Assembly: GCF_033568475.1 (NCBI RefSeq)
Contig: NC_133121.1
Location: forward strand, 136,432,375-136,496,374
Length of the DNA: 64,000 nt
Direction: 5' to 3'
Origin: Henckelia pumila
Lineage: Eukaryota; Streptophyta; Magnoliopsida; Lamiales; Gesneriaceae
The position numbers and the translations under genes are program-made. This document shows, in pieces, positions 1-11,524 of the stretch (positions within the stretch are counted from its first letter, which is position 1; each line of letters begins with the position of its first letter). Below the pieces are notes generated by a model. That model had not been told where the DNA came from. It did not search any database and was given only the letters and a program-made list of their open reading frames with translations.

Positions 1-772
1 TCTACACTTATATTTATTTTTGTGTGTGAGTTAAGTTTTATAAAATAAATACTTATACTTTTGAAAATTCGATCGACATGATAATATTCGTTTCACTTTG
101 ATATATATTATTTGTTGGCTATTCGTGATATTATTTGAAGCATGTTAGAATTATTTGGAAATATTTGAGATGCACTGTTAAGAGTCGATTTAGAAATGGT
201 TAAGGAATTTCCGACGATTTAATTTGATATGGCCCTGATGCGGTGGGTAATAATAACCGTTCCTTTGGCCTCGCCCCTTAGAGGAGTAACATATAGGGGA
301 CTGATCAGTAGAACCACAGAAAATGAGTTAATTAACAGTGCAATATTTGCTTCGTATTTGTTCGAATTCAGCATGCTTATTTTGTTTCGAGATTATAAAA
401 TATACATGAGTACATGTAAATATATTTTGGTGTTTATCGTGCTCGATCGGCCCCCACTTTCTGAGTGTTTCCCAAAACACTCACCCCCTTAATTTGCTCC
501 CCAGATAAGAATGAAGATGAGTTAGATGAAGAAGAACAAAATAAGTACTGAGGTTGGTGATGATGGATCAGTTCAAGTTGAAGAAATATTTTTACTTTAA
601 ATTTCAGTTTCGCTTCCGTATTGTTGCACTTGTGTTTTGTTCTCTGTAAAAACAGTTATTGTTTATAAAATAGACTGGTTTTTGGCAAGACTTGTACTAT
701 GAGGCTTGTTGTTTCAATGTTAAATTGTTAAACAATGTCGATGTCAACTAGGCCCGGTTTCGGGGCGTGACA
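1..772 (-). mobile_element. Partial LTR of a Ty3/gypsy-type element, cut by the window edge
   Basis: Read on the minus strand from position 772, the sequence starts TGTCACGCCCCGAAACC, a start I know from many plant gypsy LTRs. It abruptly replaces a gypsy reverse-transcriptase reading frame that lies to its right. Bases 773-777 (TGATG on the plus strand) would be the target duplication, but the other end of the LTR lies off the window, so this cannot be tested. The short open frame at 229-492 has no recognisable product. The boundary is clear; how much of 1-772 is LTR rather than internal sequence is not. Confidence 0.5.
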
Positions 773-1310
773 TGATGAACCCCTTATCCAACAGTTATTG
801 CAACTGATCCTTCAATTCTTTCATATTAGTTGGTGCAAATCTGTACGGTGCTTTCGAAACTGGCTTAGTTTCAGGTAACAACTCTATCACAAATTCAACT
901 TCTCTGACTGGAGGCAATCCCGCAACATCATCATGAAAAACCTCCGAGAAATTCTTCACTACTTCCACCTCTTCAAGTTTCGGTCGCTGCACCTCCTGAT
1001 CATCAGTTAGGCTTGCTGGAAAACATGTACAACCCTTATTCAATAGGTGACAGGCCTTACCTGTCGAAATCACACACGACATGCTCCTCCTAGATGCAGC
1101 ATAGAATACAAATGGTTCCACATTTTGAACTTTCATAGAGACGGTTCTCTGTTTGCCGTCAATAATGGCCTCATGCCGAGACAACTAGTTCATCCCAAAA
1201 ATCACATCAAAATTCGTCATCTCGAAAACAATGAAATCTGCACACAACTCTAAATTCTGCATTTGAATCTTACAATCCCTTACCACATTGTTACTCTTAT
1301 ATATTTTTCC
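773..1310 (-). pseudogene. Decayed Ty3/gypsy protease-RT fragment
   Basis: Minus-strand reading gives the end of a retropepsin domain (a FDVIFGMN motif followed by a stop where the family has a Trp, then LSRHEAIIDG), then the linker into reverse transcriptase (FSEVF, GLPPVREVEFVIELLPE, SKAPYRFAP, ELKDQLQ). A second stop follows, then a few RT residues (LLDKGFI) before the LTR at 772 cuts the frame. Upstream of about 1310 the coding signal fades into AT-rich DNA. This is a remnant of an older element, not an active gene. It is clearly related to the RT start of the gypsy element at 46812-63626 but diverged from it. Confidence 0.75.
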
Positions 1311-2528
1311 TGATATGAGACAAACTTATCCGGCAAAATTCTCAATTTCATCATAAAGTTAACATTATGTTGCTTGACATGCACGTATGAAAAAAGCATG
1401 GAAACTTGTGGGAATGAAAGAGAAATACATATACAGAACTTTAAAAAGTAAAAATACTATCTCAAAAAAAAAAGTAAAAATACAATATCCCATGGAATTG
1501 ATATTACAAATATCTTATGTAATATTCCTAATTAAATATTGCATCTTATTAAAAGGAATCGATATCATTAGTTTAAGCAAGTTTACACACGATACCGTCG
1601 TTCCAACTTCCATTTTTCCAAATTTAAGATTTCTCCTACATTTGACTGTATGCCGTATGGACAGAATTTTTTTTGATCATTACAAGATGTTATTTTAGTT
1701 TTTTTTTCCTTCTCATTTATTAGTTTGGTAGATGTAATTTTAGTTTAAGGAATAGAAAAACATCACAAAATATCGGGATACTTAATTACCACCCGCGACA
1801 AAAGCACATACAGTTGAGTATGTGATATAATATATGAATATTTTATGAGTTTTTATTTATGAAATAATGTATTATTAGTAGTTGAAAATTAATTATTAAG
1901 AAGATAATATAAATTTAATATATTAATATAATCAAATTGACATTTGAGATATGTACGTGTGAAATTAATTATTGAAGCAAACATGATATAGATTGGTTAA
2001 AAAAAGCAGAAGAGGTTAGTAGGAAAAAGAATTAAGTTGAGAAAAAGGTGAACAAAAAAGGATATAATTGGAAGATAATTTTTTATTTATCATGATACAC
2101 CAAAAAACAGTTACTAAAAGACACTCAACTTTTATAAAATAGTAATTAAGTATAGAATAGTATATATAGATAGTATAGATGTTAAAATCTCACTTAATAC
2201 TACAATATTTTGTGCTACACATTAAATTTAATCTTATATTTCTTGATTATTATACGAATTAATCACCAAAAATCTCGCATTTCTAATTTCTTCCACAATT
2301 TATCAAGTTTATAGTATCAAGGACACTGTTTTTCATATTCCGATTAAGATCACGAGGAGTTGAAAAAAAAAAGTCGTAAAGAAAATAATTGAAACTTTCA
2401 AAACTTAAAACAACTTTAAAGATCGATCAAAACTTAAAATAAGATTAAAAAATACAAAAGTTGCAAACAGAAATCGTAAAAGTCCAAACTTAAAATAACA
2501 TTAAGATCGATCAAATAATTAAATAAAG
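1311..2528. other. Non-coding AT-rich stretch holding the left duplication edge
   Basis: No gene is visible here. The ORF at 1387-1698 is low complexity with no recognisable domain. Position 1618 (AAATTTAAGATTTCTCC) is where similarity to 11031 onward begins, so the first part lies outside the duplication and the second part is the 3' flank of the inhibitor gene. Confidence 0.5.
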
Positions 2529-3089
2529 TCATAGTGACTTATGCTTCATGAAAATCGATAGAATGTCTTCTGCAATTGTAATCAAAGAAAGCATGTAGGC
2601 ATTAGTGGCTGTCAATGGAGACTTGCGTATCATTGGTGTCATTGGTGGCTCGGAAAAAAGTTTCTCACAATTTCTCGGTGCCATTTGACCAAAACCAAGT
2701 AAATCATATGATTCTTCATAAGAACTCAACTCAAAAGCATTTATTGCTTTTTGGAAACCTTCTATAGATATCCCATAAAACACACTACATCCGTCAAAGT
2801 TTGATATGATAATTGGATCTGAAGCGGTTTTGTTCAATTTGACGATAAGTTCAGAGATTTTTATTGCCTTGACTAATGTAATGTTCATCATAATAACAAC
2901 AAGATCTTTCAAGCCGGCATTGAGACCACGAGGATCGGATTTTAAGGAAGAAATACACACGTTAAGATTATGTGTTTTCTGGCACACTTGCTGTATCAAA
3001 GCAAGATTTTTATTGCTAATTGGCATGCACATAACTTGTGTGAAGAAGAAGAGGATTAAGAAGACTTGTGTGATCGAATGATGAGGCAT
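2529..3089 (-). CDS. Pectin methylesterase inhibitor / invertase inhibitor-like protein, copy A
   Basis: Single-exon gene of 186 residues if translation starts at the ATG at 3089. That start matches the copy B start (12073) and puts a hydrophobic signal peptide (VFLILFFFTQVMCM) at the N-terminus; the frame is open 24 codons further upstream. The PMEI fold signature is visible: a first Cys pair in QQVCQKTHNLNVC, a third Cys in FDGCSVFYG and a fourth in MAPRNCEKLF, spaced as in the four-helix PMEI/invertase-inhibitor family, where the pairs form disulfides. Such proteins are secreted to the cell wall or vacuole and bind PME or invertase 1:1; sequence alone does not tell which. It lies about 610 bp 3' of the PME gene on the same strand and is copied with it. 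Domain assignment is sure, target specificity is not. Confidence 0.82.
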   Translation of the reverse strand: MPHHSITQVFLILFFFTQVMCMPISNKNLALIQQVCQKTHNLNVCISSLKSDPRGLNAGLKDLVVIMMNITLVKAIKISELIVKLNKTASDPIIISNFDGCSVFYGISIEGFQKAINAFELSSYEESYDLLGFGQMAPRNCEKLFSEPPMTPMIRKSPLTATNAYMLSLITIAEDILSIFMKHKSL

Positions 3090-3504
3090 TTTTTTTTCTC
3101 TGCTTGTATGTATATATTTAGTATATGCATGTTCTTTTCTTTTATACATGTAAGAGGGCATTTAAAACACCAGATCTGGTGAAATTAATTAATATTACAA
3201 AGACGTTATATATATATATATATATTAGTGCATCTTTACAAAATCAAAGGAATTGATGTCATTCATTTGGGGCCGATATTATTAATTCGTGCAAGATTCA
3301 AGATATGGTAATTCTTTTTTTTTTTTTTTTGTGAAATATCTTGATTCTAGCTAATTAAAATTAACTATATATACCAACTTTATTATTTTCTTTTGTAGAT
3401 ATACCCAATATCAATATTGTATTATCTTAGAGGTGCTGTTCACACAAAATGATGATTTATATCAGATTAATTAAGTTCATCGATCATCAGTCATATTTCA
3501 TCTT

Positions 3505-3505
<1 letters not shown>

Positions 3506-3563
<58 letters not shown>
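3506..3563. repeat. (TA)n microsatellite, copy A
   Basis: About 58 bp of near-perfect TA dinucleotide repeat, 140 bp beyond the PME copy A stop. The paralogous tract at 12504-12533 is only about 30 bp, so the locus has changed length since duplication. Confidence 0.9.
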
Positions 3564-3567
<4 letters not shown>

Positions 3568-3700
3568 ACCAACACAAATCAATGTCGTAGTTGCATGGAA
3601 GAAATAATATTGAGATGATCATAGCATACTGCATATTACGTATCACAAACTAAATAAAATAATTCTATATATATATTCAGGAAACAAATTAATTAAAAAG

Positions 3701-4835
3701 TTAGAACAAGTCAGGGTAATATGGAATTCCAGTGGATTTAATCCAATTTTCACTATCAATGAAGTTTCTGGCCGTAAACTTGACAACCTCAGCTCTGTCG
3801 TAGATAACGTGCGACCAATTAGCTCTCTGATTTTCACTTAATGCAGCACCAGGTCCGTGGTTATCGAATTCCACATCATACACATTGTCAAATCTGCTAA
3901 CTCCAGGCCACTCCAGCCATCCCTTTGGATCGATCAGTTCACCCAGAAGACTTTGCATGATGACTGTTCTGGAATGACTTTTCCATGGTCGCCCTAAATA
4001 TGTCTTCACGTTCAAATCATCTGTCCCTGAAAAGTTGCAATTTTGCATAACAGTGCCGGTACGATCACTTTCCGCCTCTCTGCCTTGTGCGGTGATGGTG
4101 TTTGATTGCTCCGATAATGCCTTGCGTGCATAGATGCGGCAGTTTTGGAACAGAACCTTTGCATTGCCGAATATGAAATCGACCGTACCGTAAACCTCGC
4201 ACTCCCGATAGAACTGGGTACCAGACTCAGGATTCAACGTGTCTTGATACCCGCTGAACCGACATCTGTAGAATGCTGAGTGGTCGCCATAGCTGGCCAG
4301 AGCCACAGCCTGCTTCATTTCTGGACCCGCTGTGTTTTCGAATGTTATATATTTTGCAATGAATCCATCACCTCTGATTTCTGAAACAATAAAATTTATT
4401 AATTACCGAATTATTAAGTTTATATAAACAATATATAGTTGGAAATAAAAATTTAAAGCTAGCTAGCTATGAAATTAACTACTTACGGACAGTCGTTGTT
4501 TCCCAAGTGTGCAACTTCATGATTTTAGCGTTTTTATGACCAGATATTATGGTGAGGTTCATTCCATCACCTACGAAATATATATTAGTTTTTTCTTTGC
4601 TAACTATTATGTTTTCGTAGTAAATGCCAGTTTTTATTTTGATGACAGTCCTTTGGGGACTGTTGTTCGGAGCTGCGGCGATGGCTTCGGCAATTGTCGT
4701 GAAATTTCCACGTCCGTCTTTCGACACGATCAAAGTCATCATCGATTGTGCACGGTTGATCATCATCACGAAGACGAGGGTAACCATAATGCAAACTAGA
4801 TTCATCTTGATTGATTTCATAATTGCTTCCTGCAT
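3701..4835 (-). CDS. Pectin methylesterase without pro-domain (type II), copy A; two exons
   Basis: De-esterifies cell-wall homogalacturonan. Exon 1 is 4487-4835 and exon 2 is 3701-4380; the 106-bp intron has GTAAGT/TTTCAG borders and interrupts a codon after its first base. This gives 342 residues. The ATG at 4835 is conserved in copy B, and a second Met at 4820 is also possible. A signal peptide (about residues 6-31) is followed directly by the catalytic domain, so the N-terminal PMEI-like region of type I enzymes is absent. All family motifs are visible: GIYYEN, QAVAL, YQDTL, VDFIFGNA and YLGRPW, containing the catalytic Gln, two Asp and Arg. No frame damage was seen, so it is probably functional. 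The neighbouring inhibitor-like gene lies just 3' on the same strand. Cell-wall secretion is inferred from the signal peptide. Confidence 0.9.
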
Positions 4836-5115
4836 GTTAATTAACAATATACAGTACTGTGATAATATGCTTAAGTTAAATTTTTTAGACGAATTAATAT
4901 ACACTACTAAAACTTAAAAACTCAAACAAATATTGAACTAAGATCGAAAATTTGTGGGTCAAATGAAATGTTAAGTTTAACTATGAACAAACACAGATAT
5001 TAATTAATACTTAACCTTTCGATTGATCAGATACTTAATTGCTCTTCACTGCTTCAGCTGCTACGTACGTACTCAAGTTGTTAATGTGATATGAACTAAT
5101 GAATTGTTGCATGCA

Positions 5116-5125
5116 TTTATATAGG
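5116..5125 (-). promoter_or_regulatory. Candidate TATA box of PME copy A
   Basis: The minus strand reads CCTATATAAA, about 280 bp before the ATG. The same box and its flanks are conserved at 14136-14145 upstream of copy B. This would give a leader of roughly 250 nt; the transcription start is not visible. Confidence 0.5.
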
Positions 5126-5167
5126 CAGAATAATTATCAACAAGGTTAAGGTTCATGTATATTCCAT

Positions 5168-6540
5168 TGGTTTAGCTAGTTTTCCTTTATTTGAACGAAA
5201 GTTACATTGATGGAAAAAGTTACGTTAATGAAATAATAGAATATGTAGATAATAATGTATAGATGTAAATTAAGCTAGACATATTCTTTTTAAAACAAAA
5301 AACAAATAACAAATAAAGAAGCTGAAAAGAACAGATACAGACATTTTTAAGTAATTCATTTGTAAAATTAGTAATTAAGGTTTTGTTTAAACAAATAATA
5401 ATTGATACCAAATTTGTTAAATGCAGCCATTTTTATGTTCAATTATTTTCAATTCATCTGTTTAGCTAGTTTTCTTAATTTGAATGGAAGTTCAATTGAT
5501 GGAAAAAAGTTACACTAGTGAAATAATAGAACATGTAGATAAATGTATAGGTGTAAATTAAAATCTTTACAAAAATTAGAGAGTGGACCGGGTAATAATA
5601 ATCTGTTGCATTTTCAAGTCATTGGTTTGTAAAATTAGTTATAAGGGATTTTTAAAATAATAATAATAATTGATACCCAATTATAGTTCTAATTAACCAT
5701 TTTTATGTTCAATTATTTACTGCCTTCAATTTCTTTCTCTGAGAATAGTTGAAAGGTTTAGGATGTTTTTCAACGGCTGAAAATTTTATGTGTAGCCACA
5801 AAAATACACGTATCTATTAATAATAAAGGGGTTGCTTGTTAATGTATTAACATCAATTTTTATTGTCTTGTTTTCCTCTTTTGGCATAATGATAATATTG
5901 TGTATAGGTGTAAATTAAGCTAGACATATTCTTTTTTAAAAAAAAATAAAACAAAGAAAGAAACAAAGAAAAAGTTTAAAAAAAAAAAAAAAGAGAGAGA
6001 GATCATGTTTCATCAATATCAAGTAATTCATTTGTAAAATTAGTAAATAAGGTATTTTTAAACAAATAATAATTGATACCAAATTGTTTAAAGCAGCCAT
6101 TTTTATGTTCAATTATTTTCAATTCATCGGTTTACCTAGTTTTCTTAATTTGAGTGGAAGTTCGATTCATGGAAAAAAAATTACACTAGTGAAATAATAG
6201 AATATGTAGATAAATGTATAGGTGTAAATTAAACTAGACATCTTTACAAAAATGAGAGAGTGGTTAATAATAATCTTTTGCATTTTCAAATCATTGGTTT
6301 GTAAAATTAGTTATAAGGGAATTTTTTTTAAAAATAATAATAATTGATACCCAATTATAGTTAAAGCAACCATTTTTATGTTCAATTATTTTTTTCCTTC
6401 AATTCCTTTCTCTGAGAATAGTTGAAAGGTTTAGGATGCTTTTCAACGGCTGAAAATTTTTTGTGTAGCCCTAAAAATACATGTATGTAGATTTTATTAA
6501 TGTATTAACATCAATTTTTATTGTCTTGATTTCCTCTTCT
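5168..6540. repeat. Local tandem duplication unique to unit A
   Basis: A block of about 640 bp is present twice. The marker GTGTAAATTAAGCTAGACAT recurs near 5263 and 5907, the motif near 5459-5570 recurs at 6124-6245, and the tail near 5735-5870 recurs at 6408-6540. Unit B has one copy (about 14192-14890), which explains why the paralogous offset drops from 8965 to 8321. The block is AT-rich, non-coding PME upstream sequence. Confidence 0.75.
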
Positions 6541-6592
6541 GTATAACAATGAAGATGGAAAAATAAATAGTAACAAATCATTACGAGAAGTT

Positions 6593-6598
<6 letters not shown>

Positions 6599-6632
<34 letters not shown>
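6599..6632. repeat. (AT)n microsatellite
   Basis: About 34 bp of AT repeat. Unit B has only a few units at the matching place (14948-14957), so this tract expanded in A or shrank in B. Confidence 0.85.
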
Positions 6633-6640
<8 letters not shown>

Positions 6641-8039
6641 TGGAAAAATGGCTCTGCAGCAGAACGTGCTCATGTTCCGGTGTTTTAATTATTACACTCT
6701 CGCTCCATTTCGTTACTATTAGAAGAAGCATTAATATTTTATCAATAAAATCTTTTAGATTTGTAATATGTTTTACTACCCACAAAAAAATTATTATATA
6801 AGTTTTTTTTAAATTCCAACCTGATTCTCAAATTCTGTTCATATTATATTATATAAGTTTTTTTAACCTTTTACTAAATTAAATTCTTGAATTAAATGTA
6901 TCATTAAACAGTTTGATGCACATATACAGTGTACGTGTGTGTCTATATGTGTATGTCCGGTTTAATTCATTGGCTAATTAAAGCATGGGCGTTTATTTTA
7001 TTTTCCATGCTTGAACAATGTTGAAGTTTTGAAGAACATGTATTACGTGACACTAATTGATTAAATCGACTTGCAATTTAATTTCAGTATTATTTATTAA
7101 TTACTTTTAAAGTGCAGACACACTATATTAATTTTTTTCGAGAATAGTTGCAAGTATAGATTGCCCATTTCTGAAAAACTATCATAAATTATTTGTAGTT
7201 TTTCAACGGATTGATTTTTATGATCAATAATTAATGTATATATTTATATGCATGTGTGATTTAAACTCTTCTATCTTGTATAAATGGACATTGTCTAGCT
7301 TCCAATACAAAAAATTGTAATTTTGGAACGCAAAAAATTACGAAACATTGTGAATGAAATGTAGACATTTGTTCAAGCATGGAAAATAAAATTGGGCCTT
7401 GACATCGGGGGCAGCTAGAGGGTGATGTTAAGTCAAGAATTTTTATAAATATAATTCTCTAAAAAAACCTTTTATGTTCATTAATCAGGATCAATTATTT
7501 CATTCAGGGTGACTTGGGCCTCCTCCAGATATTGGGTCATCTTGTATGAGTTTTAATGGAACCAATTAAATCTTTTGGAGTTGATGGATTTTATGCAAAA
7601 CAGCCCCCATTAGTCTTCATATTTTGTGATGGGCTGTAGAAAGAGTAGAGGTTATAATTGGATCAATGCTCGTTGAACGAGATGGGCCATCACTCATCTA
7701 TTGGCTCAACTTTGTGATCTGATTGGTGATATGTCATTTTTAGGCTTTAGCTCAACTTAATTATCTTGAGCCAATTTTTTATTCTTTTCATGTAAATAGT
7801 TCATGAGTCCATCGCAGTGGAATTACTCCAGTATTCTTTGTTGTATGTATGTTTTTTTTTTAAAACCATCTTTGTTGTAGGCAGAGGCGATCCTTGTTAT
7901 TTAGAAGTCTTGGGTGAAACTATAAATTATGTTCCAAGTTTTTCTTTCCACCAATAAGACGTAACACATTTCTAAAATTTCATAAAAAAAGAATCATTCA
8001 AATTTATGTCTAAGAAATAAATTAAATTTGAAAAAATGA
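6633..8039. other. Non-coding stretch shared by both units
   Basis: AT-rich sequence matching 14958-16369 in unit B. No ORF with a recognisable product. Unit A has about 95 bp (7437-7532) that B lacks, and B has an extra AT-rich segment near 15695-15750. Long identical runs (for example around 7540-7840) probably reflect the shared origin only. Confidence 0.5.
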
Positions 8040-9400
8040 TTACTCCACAAACAATAATATACATTCATAATCTTTGCTTTCCAAAATAATTAAAAATCAA
8101 CCTTTAAAATAAATAAAATGTGTGCCAGTTGTTTTATACAATCACAAAATTTCAGCATTCCAAAAACAAAATCATTTATTTCCAGCACAATATTATACAG
8201 TGTAAAACTTACCAAGATAATATTTCATAATTTGACTTACAAAATTCGAGTGATTTAAGAATAATGATGTCAATTGTTAGAATAATCACATGATTTATCA
8301 TATCACAATATATGATTTTCAAATCAACAGACTATTCCAACTTTAAAATTTAACAAAAAAACATAAATTATCCTACACAAAATTTAAATTCTAATTTATC
8401 ATAATATACTGTAATTAAAATCAACACGTATATTTACATCCATATTAATAATGAATATTATATACATATATATCATTAATTAAATTTACATTCCAAAACA
8501 TGTAATAATAATTCCATATAAAATTTAAAAAAAAGAGTTAATTCCGGCAGAAGTCCAATCATATTATATATACATTCATATATTTAAATTTCGTAATTTT
8601 TTTTTATTTATCAAATATTGTTATAAAACGATAATAAAAATATTATAAACTTAACATACAACTTTTTCAACTGTGCAAATCTTAAATTTTAAAAAAAAAT
8701 TAATAATTAATTAATAACATTTAAAACACAAAATATATGTTAACAAAATGTAACTAATTTACCAAACATTTAAATACAAATTTTTCAACCGTGCACATAC
8801 CACAATATATGTTTTTCAAATTAACCTACCATTCCAACTCTAAAACTAAAGGGTATAAATTATAATTTACAATAATATACATTCATATAACCTTTGTTTT
8901 CCAAAATAATTAAAAATCAACCTTCAAAATAAATAAATGAAATGTGTGCTAGTTGTTTTATACAATCACAAAATTTCAGCATTCCAAAAACAAAATCATT
9001 TATTTTCAGCACAATATTATACATTGTATTAGCAAAGATAATATTTCATAATTTAACTTACAAAATTCGAGTTATTTAAAAATAATGTAAATTGTCAGAA
9101 CAATCTCATGATTTATCATATCACAATATATGCTTTCCAAATCAACAAACCATTCCAAGTTCCAACTTTAAAATTAATAAAAAAACATAAATTAAATCTT
9201 ACACAAAATATAAATTCTAATTTACCATAATATACTGTAATTAAAATCAACACGTATATTTACATTCATATTAATAATGAATATTATATACATATATATC
9301 ATTAATTAAATTAAATTTACATGTAATAATTAATAATAATTCCACATAAAATTCCAAAAAAAATAAAACAGAGTTAATTTTGGCAGAATTTTTCTACCAA
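8040..9400. repeat. Internal direct repeat, period about 825 bp
   Basis: The segment starting near 8045 (AATAATATACATTCATAA) returns near 8870, including the marker ACAATCACAAAATTTCAGCA and the marker CACGTATATTTACAT (8427 and 9252). The same double structure exists in unit B (16370-17700), so this repeat is older than the large duplication. No coding content was seen. Confidence 0.8.
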
Positions 9401-11030
9401 ATTCGAACACTTCCAAATTGAAAATTGAAATGAATTAATGTATAAATATAATATTATCAGAAGAACATGATAATCACCCCGCCGATACGGGGCAGAGTTC
9501 TACTTCGTCGAGATTTCCGGCAAATATTCTGCAGAGTTCTACTTGTCTTCTCATAATTAGTATACAAACTTTACTTAAAATTTTATTATCTTACAATTAG
9601 TTATTTTAGATGCTTTTTCAAATGTCTATTTCATTGCATGTCATGTCTTCACATTATTGATCCCACGCAATTATTCGAGTATTATCATATTAAATTTCGA
9701 TTGAAAGATTAACTTTATAGCTTTATTTTGCAATACGTTGTGAATTCGACATATTTTCTTATTAATTAATGAAATTCCTTCTCTTTCCAGTCAATGAAAC
9801 ACTAACAAGATTGATATCCCTTGTTTATATTTTGCGCATGTAATTTTACTTGTTTACTTATATCATCTTCAATCATGTCTTTTATTTTTCATCTTCTATC
9901 TTTCTAAACATATATGTAATATCTAATGTCAAAAACCTTGTTCAATTCGTTTCCTTTACATATATATATAACCAAATACCCTGTTTTTCTATTTCTTTCA
10001 TTTCCTAACACGTACAGACATATATATATAATTAAATAATTTCATAATATATTATTAGACTAAATTAATTCGAGAAGATTAAAATAAATCTTATAATATA
10101 TATTGATAATTATATATTATATTATTAAATATAAAATTATATTACGCACTTTTGTGATGATCTTGTTCATTATTTTCATTTGGTGTTCATTATAAATATT
10201 AAAATTACAACTAATTAATGGAAAAAATAAAAAAAAATCGAATACTAAATTAATTTGAAAAATTATAAAAAATGAAATGAACTCAAAAAAAAAAAAAATA
10301 CAAAGAACCATTTGTAATTTTTTAGAATGTCATTTTTGTAATTACTGTCATCTTCTTATTTTGTGCTCTACATCTACGATGTTGATCACTTAATCCAACT
10401 CAAAGATGATGCACTCAAGATAGATTCAACTAAATTACAATTCAATATCCAATCAAATATACATTTATTATATAGTCAAGTGTTCGATTTTTTAACTGAA
10501 ATTCTCGATCGATCATTTTTACGATCGTCAATCAAATATCTCATTCCGAAAAAGAAATCATCAATCAAGTAGAATTAAAATATCGTATTATTTTCATTTT
10601 TAAAAAGGGTGTATTGTGTTTAGTGTGAGCATTGTATTCTATCAAATTTATTAGATTATTAAAATAAACATTCAAAGAGATTATAAAAATTGGGTAATTC
10701 TATAAAAATTTATCAAAGTATTTCTTAAACTTCTTATAGTTATACAGACCGTTTGTCATATCATTGTTTTGTACGAAACAACTATTTAGAAAATGGGTAA
10801 AATAAAATACATAAATTATATACATACATATATATATATATGTATATATATAAATTAAAGCTCCCGTACATTTTGGAATATATTGCAAAAATCTCCATGG
10901 TAATTAAAACGATCCAAAAGCTCATATACCTTCAAAATCAATGTCAAAAATCTCAAAGTCAATTTTCAAACCAAATTGACAATGTGGTCGGCTATTTTTT
11001 TTTTTAAAAAAAAAAAAGTCCTATCTGGCC
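9401..11030. other. Non-coding end of unit A with RPT2-site scar and empty transposon site
   Basis: No gene. Two positions matter. At 9528-9550 the sequence that flanks the RPT2 block in unit B is joined directly, with a few extra bases. Near 9973-9981 the bases TAACCAAAT run straight into ACCCTG, which is the uninterrupted target of the 1338-bp transposon seen in unit B. The block 10117-10990 matches 23160-24190. Confidence 0.6.
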
Positions 11031-11524
11031 AAATTTAAGATTCTCCTACATTTGACTGTATGGACTGTATTTATTTTGATCATTATAAGATGTTATTTTC
11101 GTTTAACAAGGTCATCTTTCAACTCATTACGCTATCTTAGTATAACACTAACTTCAAAAAATAGTATAATTTCTACACCAAATACAATACTCATCTCCAA
11201 TCATTAACTCTAAACTCTACACTAAAAAGAATATTTTCGAAATATTCTTTATTATTTTATTCACAACAATTAATTTATTCCATAAAATATTTTTAAACAC
11301 AATAATTAAAATATCAGTATTATCTAAAATAATACGAGGAGTTGCAAACAAAATTTATAAATAAAAATAATCGAAACTTCCAAAACTTAAAACAACATTA
11401 AAGATCGATCAAAACTTAAAATAAGATTCAGAAATACAGGAGTTGCAAACAAAAATCGTAAATAAAATAATGTAAAGTTCAAAACTTAAAATAACATTAA
11501 GATCGATCACATGATTAAATAAAG

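Larger units (their letters stand above)
1618..11030. repeat. Tandem duplication unit A
   Basis: From 1618 to 11030 almost every segment has a counterpart at 11031-24215, in the same order and orientation: inhibitor gene (2529 against 11525), PME gene (3701 against 12666), the upstream non-coding block, the 0.8-kb internal repeat (8040 against 16370) and the end block (10860-10990 against 24054-24185). Offsets drift from about 8996 to 8965 to 8321 to 8330 because of local indels. Unit A has an extra roughly 640-bp internal copy near 5200-6540. It lacks the RPT2 gene and the 1338-bp transposon found in unit B. Confidence 0.9.

Noticed and set aside
229-492. 87-codon ORF at the left edge
   Set aside because: It lies inside the LTR, has no recognisable domain, and no related frame was seen elsewhere in the window.
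6471-6785. 104-codon minus-strand ORF with an IYIYIY run
   Set aside because: The run is a translated AT microsatellite, and the matching frame in unit B (14858-15106) diverges and ends elsewhere.
9468-9500. CCCCG...CGGGG short hairpin resembling a bacterial terminator
   Set aside because: The genome is a plant nucleus, the stem is only five pairs, and it is not preserved in unit B (CCCCA...CGGGG).
10117-10311. Phe/Ile-rich minus-strand ORF and similar frames at 22000-23350
   Set aside because: Low-complexity AT-rich sequence; the paralogous region in the other unit does not keep the frame.
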